Below are positions 1 to 5,504 of a DNA stretch of 9,634 bases, one piece after another. Source of the stretch: Burkholderiales bacterium (GTDB taxonomy: Bacteria; Pseudomonadota; Gammaproteobacteria; Burkholderiales; Usitatibacteraceae); contig JAJAYN010000057.1 of assembly GCA_026786225.1 (NCBI GenBank), positions 1 through 9,634 of the forward strand. Reading direction: 5' to 3'. Each line of letters opens with the position of its first letter. Position 1 is the stretch's first letter. The translations under genes were made by a program, and so were the position numbers. The notes under the pieces are model-generated. The model had not been told where the DNA came from, ran no database searches, and saw nothing but the letters and a program-made list of their open reading frames with translations.

Positions 1-1471
1 CATTGTCGTTATCGGTGCTGCCAGCACGCGCGGGCGAAACTGTCGAAATTATTCGTGCCACGAGGAAACAGTTGCACGCAATGATCGCCGCAGAAACCAT
101 TAGCGTACCGGGATAGCCGAGCCGATCCGCCAGAACCCCTCCCAACGCCGTACCGCATACGCCTGCGGCAGTCTGCGCGCCAATGAAGACCGCCGCACTA
201 CGCGCGCTGCGCCCGGCCTGAGCTGCCATGGTGACGTACAAAATGCCCGTCACCCCGACGATGCCAAACCCGGCCGCCGTGACGCAACGCCACAGCACCA
301 GTTCGACGTACCCGCTCGCGAACGCACACATCATGGTCCCGACAGCCGCCGGCACCATGCCACCGAGCAGTGCCTTCCGAACACCAAGCAGTCGCACCAG
401 ACGCGGGCCGAATGGCGTAACCACCATCATCGTCAGCGCCCACATCGCCATCGGCAATGCCATCAGCAAGCTTTGGTCCACCCCGGCCATGGGCGGCGGA
501 AAGCCGCCAACAAAAATTGGCCAGAAAGGTCGCGAAAGATCCGTGGAAAAGAAAAAGATAAACATCGGCAGACGAATTGCTTTTATGACGCTTGCGTCGC
601 CTTCCAGGGATTTGTGAATCGCGGAAAACTGAAATTTCTCATCGATATTTGCGAGCATTTTGCGCAGCAATCGGCGCGGCTCAGTGGAAAGATTTGCCGC
701 CGCACCGTTTTGCAATAATGCGCGATAGCGCGTGTTGACTTTTAGGGTCGCATTTTGAAGAGAACGGGCGAGTGGGCTGGACGAAACTGAGTCATTCCCC
801 GAGGGGACCAGCGGGAATACGCCTGCGCTGACGGACTCAAGAAAATCCCGGATGGTCTGGCTCTGACGATCCAGCGTCAGCAGCACGACAAAAAACAGCA
901 CTTCCAGCGTAATGACGACTGCTACAAACAGCGTAATGAACAAATCGATTTTTATTTCCAAAAGACGGGTTTGAATATATTTTTCATCCACACCGACATG
1001 CAGCAGCACATTGTCGGCACCCAACCTTGGGAGCGGCGTGACGACATCCACAATGTTGTTGAAAGAAATAGAGCGTGTGGCCGTCTGCTTTGCGCGCACG
1101 TGTGCGCGCAGTTCCGTGGATATCCGCGTGTCCGTCGCAAACCTGGACGCCGCGTAAATGACACCCTTATCGGGAATGGCCACAAGCGCGTAGGCAAACT
1201 CAGGATGATTATCGATCGTGTCATCAAGAAAGCTCGGCAGGCCCCGCAAATCTGCGACTTCCAGATTAAGGTCAGAAGCGCGCAGGAACTGGGCCGCAAT
1301 CGTATCGGAAACCAGTACGGCCTTGGCTTCGAAGTCCGGCCGCATTGCCTCGATAAAGACGTTGGTGATCTGGTACGAAAAAATGGCAAGCGTGCCCAAA
1401 ACCACTGTGAGCAGCCACGCAAATAGTAAAAATCGGTATCGATCAAGCGCACGTAAACTCACGGCACTCAT
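1..1471 (-). CDS. Periplasmic-sensor / MFS transporter fusion protein (partial, C-terminus off the left edge)
   Basis: The minus-strand frame is open from the ATG at 1471-1469 to the window edge, giving 490 codons without a stop. Residues 13-34 form a hydrophobic helix, about 35-170 a likely periplasmic domain, and about 173-200 a second helix. A cytoplasmic linker of about 95 residues follows, ending in IRLPMFIFFF, where a second membrane region starts. From about residue 295 five or six hydrophobic helices follow in the style of an MFS N-terminal half, including the loop TPFGPRLVRLLGVRK and a second-half-of-repeat pattern GGVLADRLG. The visible part ends near the expected central MFS loop (AGSTDND), so roughly half the transporter domain is missing. 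The start overlaps the stop of the upstream sensor gene (ATGA), and GGTGA at 1480-1476 lies 4 bases ahead, which suits translational coupling. MFS proteins move small solutes across the inner membrane; the substrate cannot be read here. Sensor fusion to MFS is seen directly; ligand-gated transport or signalling is inference. Confidence 0.8.
   Translation of the reverse strand, partial: MSAVSLRALDRYRFLLFAWLLTVVLGTLAIFSYQITNVFIEAMRPDFEAKAVLVSDTIAAQFLRASDLNLEVADLRGLPSFLDDTIDNHPEFAYALVAIPDKGVIYAASRFATDTRISTELRAHVRAKQTATRSISFNNIVDVVTPLPRLGADNVLLHVGVDEKYIQTRLLEIKIDLFITLFVAVVITLEVLFFVVLLTLDRQSQTIRDFLESVSAGVFPLVPSGNDSVSSSPLARSLQNATLKVNTRYRALLQNGAAANLSTEPRRLLRKMLANIDEKFQFSAIHKSLEGDASVIKAIRLPMFIFFFSTDLSRPFWPIFVGGFPPPMAGVDQSLLMALPMAMWALTMMVVTPFGPRLVRLLGVRKALLGGMVPAAVGTMMCAFASGYVELVLWRCVTAAGFGIVGVTGILYVTMAAQAGRSARSAAVFIGAQTAAGVCGTALGGVLADRLGYPGTLMVSAAIIACNCFLVARIISTVSPARAGSTDNDN
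1468..1471 (-). other. ATGA stop/start overlap, probable translational coupling
   Basis: The TGA of the small sensor gene (1470-1468) and the ATG of the sensor-MFS gene (1471-1469) share bases. The sequence GGTGA just ahead can pair with the 16S rRNA tail. Together these decide the start of the fusion gene and imply one transcript for both. Confidence 0.8.
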
Positions 1472-2262
1472 TTGGTCACCAGCAATGCTTCCGCTGCAGA
1501 GATGTCTTCCAGCGCCTCGCGCTCCTTGGCCTTGAACGCCGCCAATTCGGTTGGTCGCTCAGTTCCTGCGGAAGTCTCTGCCAATGCGTTCGAATCGATG
1601 GATGCCGCAAGAGCGGCATCCATCGCATCAAATTTGTTCAGCAAAATCCAGATGGCAACGGTGGCGACCGCAATACCCGCAAACAGAAAGATCAAGACCT
1701 GGCGAAAGAAAATCGCCCTGAACGCAACGTAGCGATCCTGCAAAGACGATGCGTCGTACTTGATCAGTAAAATGCCCACTGTTTGCGAAAAGCTGTTTTG
1801 AAGTGTCGTGAAAGCATTGAGGAAATTTCCGTCACGAAGGCTTCCCAGCGGCCCTTTGCCGCTCGCCTTGCGAAATTTTTCGACTGCTTCAGCAGTCAGA
1901 TCCGGTGCTGCATCGGGGACCCGATATAGCGTTTCCCCCTGACGGCCAATGACGTATATTGCTGAAATCTTTTTATCCCTTCCCTGCGCCCGCCGGATTG
2001 TGTCCTGCACGTTCTGCAGCGCCTGGAGATTGATACCCAGTGCCAAGCCCTGTTCGATATTGTCCTGCACATCAAATGCAATGACGCCAATGCGAGACTC
2101 TGTGACCTCCTTGAGCGAGCTATTGAACTTTTCCAGCGCCATCACGGACAGGACGCCCAGTGCGAAAATCATTACCGCCATGATGGCCGCAGCGATTTTG
2201 ATCGCGCGTGCTACCGTCACCGAGCGACGCGGTTGCTGCCCATGTGTGATCGCGCTGCTCAT
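1468..2262 (-). CDS. Small membrane sensor-like protein (TM-periplasmic-TM, no output domain)
   Basis: Encodes 264 residues. Residues about 21-43 are a hydrophobic helix, 44-186 a likely periplasmic domain, 187-209 a second helix, and 210-264 an Ala/Glu-rich cytoplasmic tail likely to be helical. There is no kinase, cyclase, GGDEF, methyl-accepting or DNA-binding domain. The periplasmic part has a helix-then-strand pattern (DVQDNIEQGLALGIN, then ISAIYVIGRQGETLYR) typical of single Cache-like sensors, and it resembles the equivalent part of the downstream sensor-MFS protein. Its TGA overlaps that gene's ATG by 4 bases, so the two are probably co-translated and may form a complex. The ATG at 2262 is the only good start: the frame is open upstream to a TAG at 2328-2326 but without ATG, GTG or TTG. 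No clear Shine-Dalgarno precedes it. I do not recognise a named family; a role as ligand-sensing partner of the transporter is inference. Confidence 0.82.
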   Translation of the reverse strand: MSSAITHGQQPRRSVTVARAIKIAAAIMAVMIFALGVLSVMALEKFNSSLKEVTESRIGVIAFDVQDNIEQGLALGINLQALQNVQDTIRRAQGRDKKISAIYVIGRQGETLYRVPDAAPDLTAEAVEKFRKASGKGPLGSLRDGNFLNAFTTLQNSFSQTVGILLIKYDASSLQDRYVAFRAIFFRQVLIFLFAGIAVATVAIWILLNKFDAMDAALAASIDSNALAETSAGTERPTELAAFKAKEREALEDISAAEALLVTK

Positions 2263-2356
2263 GCGAGAAGCACTGGTCGGGTTAAATCCGGCGAAGTAGA
2301 ATTGTCGGACATTTTCGGATATGCGCTATTGTTTCGGGGCAATGCATTGCGTGTCT

Positions 2357-2380
2357 GGTCCCATTGACCGGCGATGGACC
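2357..2380. repeat. Imperfect inverted repeat (GGTCCCAT / ATGGACC)
   Basis: Arms GGTCCCAT and ATGGACC pair with a single bulged C around a 9-base loop TGACCGGCG. It lies about 95 bases upstream of the start of the minus-strand sensor gene and could be an operator or a hairpin in its 5' leader. GACCGG occurs twice here, at 2366 and 2377, spaced 11 bases, about one helical turn. Function is unproven. Confidence 0.3.
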
Positions 2381-2559
2381 GGATAAAGTACGAGTGCATT
2401 CCGCAAACTGTTTGGATTTTCCACAATAATACACGCTGCGAGGGGGCTCGCCCGTCGGCGCGCAGGCCGTTCGGAAGCTTGGTTTCACAATAAATTTTTA
2501 CGTCGCTTGACTACGCCCTGAAATTCAGATGCTGATAGACTTAGGAGAGGCTAAACACT

Positions 2560-2667
2560 GTGAATTCTCGTAAATTCGAGCTTGTTCTCGCTTTCAAGAC
2601 TTGGGGGCTGCCGCTTCGAGAAGGCTGTAAATTACGCACGGTGCAGCGAGGTCATGAGAAGGTTTGA
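2560..2667 (+). CDS. Possible small protein or leader peptide, 35 codons, GTG start
   Basis: A GTG at 2560 opens 35 codons ending at TGA 2665-2667. AGGAGAGG at 2543-2550 sits 9 bases ahead, the best Shine-Dalgarno match in the intergenic region and better than that of the cyclase gene itself. The predicted peptide begins NSRKFELVLAFKTWGLPLRE and is basic, with no signal peptide or membrane helix. I recognise no family. After the stop the same frame continues for 15 codons, including a GTG at 2677 behind GAGGGG, to a second TGA at 2716 region, so the stretch could also be a decayed gene remnant. It lies about 240 bases before the cyclase start on the same strand and could be a leader peptide. 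Support rests only on the ribosome-binding site and open frame. Confidence 0.25.
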   Translation: MNSRKFELVLAFKTWGLPLREGCKLRTVQRGHEKV

Positions 2668-2711
2668 GGGGACGCTGTGTCGATGCGCGTACTGGGCGGA
2701 CGATGGCGGTT

Positions 2712-2740
2712 TTGACCGGATTTATAGGTATTCATACTTT
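2712..2740 (+). promoter_or_regulatory. Weak sigma70-like promoter candidate for the cyclase gene
   Basis: TTGACC at 2712-2717 matches five of six bases of the -35 consensus. After 17 bases TACTTT at 2735-2740 is a poor -10 match. It would give an untranslated leader of about 160 bases before the cyclase ATG. The -10 mismatch keeps confidence low. Confidence 0.2.
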
Positions 2741-2908
2741 TCGCACCATAAGCAATAGTCTACAAAATGCCTGCGCAGTGCCGGTTGGGAGACGGGCCTC
2801 GCAGGTTTCGCAGTGAAAATCCGCGGATCCAAAAGTGATCCAGATGTATGTTCAATAGCTTTACTTACATCGCATGTGTGACGATACAAGAATAAAAGGC
2901 GCGCTAAC

Positions 2909-5440
2909 ATGAATCCAATTCCGTCCACGCTCAAGTTGCATGTGACGATCAGTGCACTGTTTTTGTTATTGATCGTGCCGCTGTTCTCCGGCCTGATATT
3001 TTTCACGTATCAAAGCAATATCGCCCTGGCAAAAAGGGAGGCTGCCAAGTCAATGGATAGTGCCAGGGACGAAACCATGAGTAACATCTCTGGTTTCATT
3101 GAGCCGATCGCAGACGCGGTGAGAACGACCGCGCAACTTGGCTCAGTAGACCCGAATTTTTTCCGGAACGAAGCCTCTGGACAGATTCTGCTAAGGGCTA
3201 TCCAGAACAATCGTGATATCACCAGCTATTACATTGGTTTTGTCGATGGATCTTTCCGTCAGGTTACCGGCATCAATCCCAATGTGCCGATGTCCGAACA
3301 TAAAGTACCGGTGGACGCAAAATATGCGAACCGGATGATCGACCGCTCCAAGGGGAGCCAAGCAGTCGACAACTATATTTTTCTGAAAGACTGGGGACAA
3401 CGTATCGGCGAGAGCTCGGTACCGGCCAAGTATGACCCGCGTGACCAGTTCTTTCTCAAGGAAGCGGTGCAGCGAGGCGTCAGTGCAGACCCAAATGCAG
3501 TGTACATTCGCGACCCTTACAGTATTCGCAGCACCGGTGAGCCGGGCTTGTCTATCTCCTCTTCCATTATTTCTGGCGGCAAGCTGGTGGGGGCGGCGGC
3601 GGCAAACGTACGTTTGAAGAGAATCTCTGAATTCCTGGCGAGCAAACAGATCAGCCCCGGCAGCATCACCATCATTATTGACAAGGCAGGCAATGTCGTC
3701 GCGCATCCGGACTTTGCGCAGGCGTATCGCAAAGATGCCGTGATGTCGCAGAAGAAACTTGTCGAGGTGGAAAACCCGGCTGTCTCAACGGCTGCGTTCG
3801 AGCGCACCAAACGGAAATCCGACAACTTTTACTTCTCTGCGGGCGACAACAAGGAAGATTTCATTGCGCTCTTTGCACCTTTTCCATCGAACTTCAACAA
3901 GCCCTGGGAAGTCGTGGTCATTACCCCGGTCAAGGATTTCGTCGGTGAAATCGACGACAACAACCGGAAAATCACTTTCTTTGGTGGCGCGGTACTCTTG
4001 CTGGTTATTTTGCTGACGTATATCGTGTCGAAGCGTTTGTCGCGGCCGCTGGAAGTACTGGTTGAAGAGATCAAACAGGTCTTCAGTTTTCAAATCCATT
4101 CGGACGTGAAATTGTCTTCGCGGGTAGCGGAGATTAGCCTGCTGATTGACGCCACGCAGAAACTGAAGACGGCCATCAGCGCCTTTGCGGCCTATGTGCC
4201 TCGTGAATTGGTCAGTGATTTGATAAAGACAGGTACGCCGCTCGCACCCGGCGGACAAAGCCAGTACCTCACGATGTTTTTTACTGACCTGAAAGGCTTT
4301 TCAAGTTTGGCGGAAGTGACGCCGACGCGCGAACTTCTCGAAACAGTTTCCGCCTACCTTGAGCTGGTGACCTACGCGGTAAAAGAGGAACAAGGCACGA
4401 TTGACAAATTCATTGGCGACGCAGTGATGGCTTTCTGGGGCGCGCCGGTATCAGTTCCGGACCACTCGTACCGCGCGTGCGTGGCAGCGGTCAGGTCGCA
4501 GCGGAGGATGGCAAAGCTCAACAACCTGCTGGCCGAAACCGGCAAAGGACCGCTGACGGTCCGTATCGGCATCCACTCTGACCAGGTGCTGGTGGGAAAT
4601 ATCGGCTCGCTCGAGCGGCTTAGCTATACCGTAATGGGCGACGGCGTGAATATCGCGTCGCGCCTTGAAGGCATAAACAAGGATTTTGGTACCAGCATTT
4701 GCGTAAGCAATGCAGTATTCAAAGAATCTGGCGAGAGACTGTGGCTGCGGCCCATTGATATGGTCGCCGTGAAAGGCCGTAAAGGCGAGTTTTTGATTTA
4801 CGAATTGCTCGGCATTCGCGACGGCGACGGAGAAGTCACGGCAACGAAAAAAGAACAAAACCTGTGTGTTGCGACCGAAATCGCTTACGCCAGCTACGCC
4901 GCCGGGCGCTGGGAGGAAGCTGAAGCGCTGTATCAGATGATCGCCAACGAACACGACGATCCACTTGCGCGCGTGATGGTGTCGCGCTGTGGGGTGCATG
5001 CGGTAAATCGTGCGGCGCTGTTCGATGGGCTCGACGGCGAAGAGCTGGAATACTTGTACAGCATCCTTACGCGTGAAGATCTGCCGCGAGGCAGTTTGAT
5101 TTTCAGCGAGGGCGATCCGGGGGACAGACTGTTTGTTATCGTCAAGGGCGAAGTGAGCATCAAGCTGAAGATTCCTGGAACCCAGCGTGCCCGGCGCCTC
5201 GCGACGTTCGGCCCAGGCATGGCATTTGGCGAAATGGCCTTGGTTGAAGGCAAACCACGTTCGGCAGACGCTTACGCTAAACGTGACGTTTCACTTTACT
5301 CGATGAACGCAGCACAGCTAGACGAAGTGCAAAAAAAGTACCCGTTCATCGCCCTAAGGATCACCACCAACATCGCCCGCCAGCTTGCTGCACGCCTGCG
5401 TATCGCGGGCCTGGAGGGTGTTCGTCACAACGAAAACTGA
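2909..5440 (+). CDS. Membrane class III adenylate cyclase with double Cache sensor and C-terminal cNMP-binding domain
   Basis: An 843-residue inner-membrane enzyme predicted to make cAMP from ATP. Helix 1 spans about residues 10-34; residues 35-350 are periplasmic with the double Cache pattern (YDPRDQFFLKEA at 175-186, then a GGKLVGAAAANV strand and IDKAGNVVAHPD); helix 2 is about 357-376. A HAMP-like linker and AYVPRELV (428-435) lead to the cyclase domain, about 452-635. All catalytic residues are present: metal-binding D460 (FFTDLKGF) and D504 (FIGDAVMAFWG), adenine-selecting K500 with T574 in place of Asp (class IIIb), transition-state N581 and R585. Residues 652-692 resemble one TPR-type hairpin. 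Residues 704-835 are a cyclic-nucleotide-binding domain with the phosphate cassette FGEMALVEGKPRSA (E775, R784). AAAAGG at 2894-2899 lies 9 bases before the ATG. It diverges from the sensor/MFS genes and converges on fdsA. Adenylate specificity is strong from K500; product feedback through the C-terminal domain is inference. Confidence 0.93.
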   Translation: MNPIPSTLKLHVTISALFLLLIVPLFSGLIFFTYQSNIALAKREAAKSMDSARDETMSNISGFIEPIADAVRTTAQLGSVDPNFFRNEASGQILLRAIQNNRDITSYYIGFVDGSFRQVTGINPNVPMSEHKVPVDAKYANRMIDRSKGSQAVDNYIFLKDWGQRIGESSVPAKYDPRDQFFLKEAVQRGVSADPNAVYIRDPYSIRSTGEPGLSISSSIISGGKLVGAAAANVRLKRISEFLASKQISPGSITIIIDKAGNVVAHPDFAQAYRKDAVMSQKKLVEVENPAVSTAAFERTKRKSDNFYFSAGDNKEDFIALFAPFPSNFNKPWEVVVITPVKDFVGEIDDNNRKITFFGGAVLLLVILLTYIVSKRLSRPLEVLVEEIKQVFSFQIHSDVKLSSRVAEISLLIDATQKLKTAISAFAAYVPRELVSDLIKTGTPLAPGGQSQYLTMFFTDLKGFSSLAEVTPTRELLETVSAYLELVTYAVKEEQGTIDKFIGDAVMAFWGAPVSVPDHSYRACVAAVRSQRRMAKLNNLLAETGKGPLTVRIGIHSDQVLVGNIGSLERLSYTVMGDGVNIASRLEGINKDFGTSICVSNAVFKESGERLWLRPIDMVAVKGRKGEFLIYELLGIRDGDGEVTATKKEQNLCVATEIAYASYAAGRWEEAEALYQMIANEHDDPLARVMVSRCGVHAVNRAALFDGLDGEELEYLYSILTREDLPRGSLIFSEGDPGDRLFVIVKGEVSIKLKIPGTQRARRLATFGPGMAFGEMALVEGKPRSADAYAKRDVSLYSMNAAQLDEVQKKYPFIALRITTNIARQLAARLRIAGLEGVRHNEN

Positions 5441-5469
5441 AGCGATGCGGAAGTCAGTTTCCGCGCGCA

Positions 5470-5491
5470 AGCGCGACTATCGCGTCGCGTT
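5470..5491. terminator. Hairpin between convergent genes, possible bidirectional terminator
   Basis: CGCGAC (5472-5477) and GTCGCG (5484-5489) form a 6-bp GC-rich stem with a 6-base loop, extended by a G-T and an A-T pair to 5470-5491. It sits in the 64-base gap between the cyclase stop and the fdsA stop. Neither side has a proper T-run, so intrinsic termination is doubtful, although position and stability fit. Confidence 0.3.
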
Positions 5492-5504
5492 CGTTGTTGC
5501 GCTT

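Larger units (their letters stand above)
2263..2908. other. Divergent intergenic region with regulatory potential
   Basis: About 646 bases separate the minus-strand sensor gene from the plus-strand cyclase gene. No convincing long gene lies here. It contains an imperfect inverted repeat at 2357-2380, a small ORF candidate at 2560-2667, a weak promoter-like pair at 2712-2740 and several CCGGAT-type motifs (2283-2291 on the minus strand, 2377-2384 and 2714-2721 on the plus strand). I saw no tRNA, no complete CRP palindrome (TGTGA half-sites occur at 2559-2563 and 2877-2881 without a matching TCACA) and no terminator with a T-run. Promoters for both divergent units must lie in or near this stretch. 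Confidence 0.6.

Noticed and set aside
228..718. Plus-strand open frames of 129 and 81 codons opposite the MFS domain
   Set aside because: Both are antisense to the transporter helices and show no domain features.
952..1452. A 166-codon minus-strand open frame overlapping the sensor-MFS gene
   Set aside because: It is in a different frame from the continuous 490-codon reading, lacks sensible hydrophobic pattern and is rich in Trp, Cys and Arg as expected of a shadow.
2282..2488. A 68-codon minus-strand frame just upstream of the small sensor gene
   Set aside because: Cys- and Arg-rich translation without a domain; no good ribosome-binding site was seen; more likely leader or intergenic DNA.
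2559..2881. CRP-type cAMP receptor sites upstream of the cyclase
   Set aside because: Only TGTGA half-sites are present, without a TCACA partner at the required spacing.
2860..2888. Promoter-like pair TTTACT / GATACA directly ahead of the cyclase ATG
   Set aside because: Both boxes match poorly and the start point would fall on the ribosome-binding site, leaving almost no leader.
2722..3006. A 94-codon minus-strand frame overlapping the cyclase start
   Set aside because: It overlaps the N-terminal membrane helix of the cyclase in antisense and has no family resemblance.
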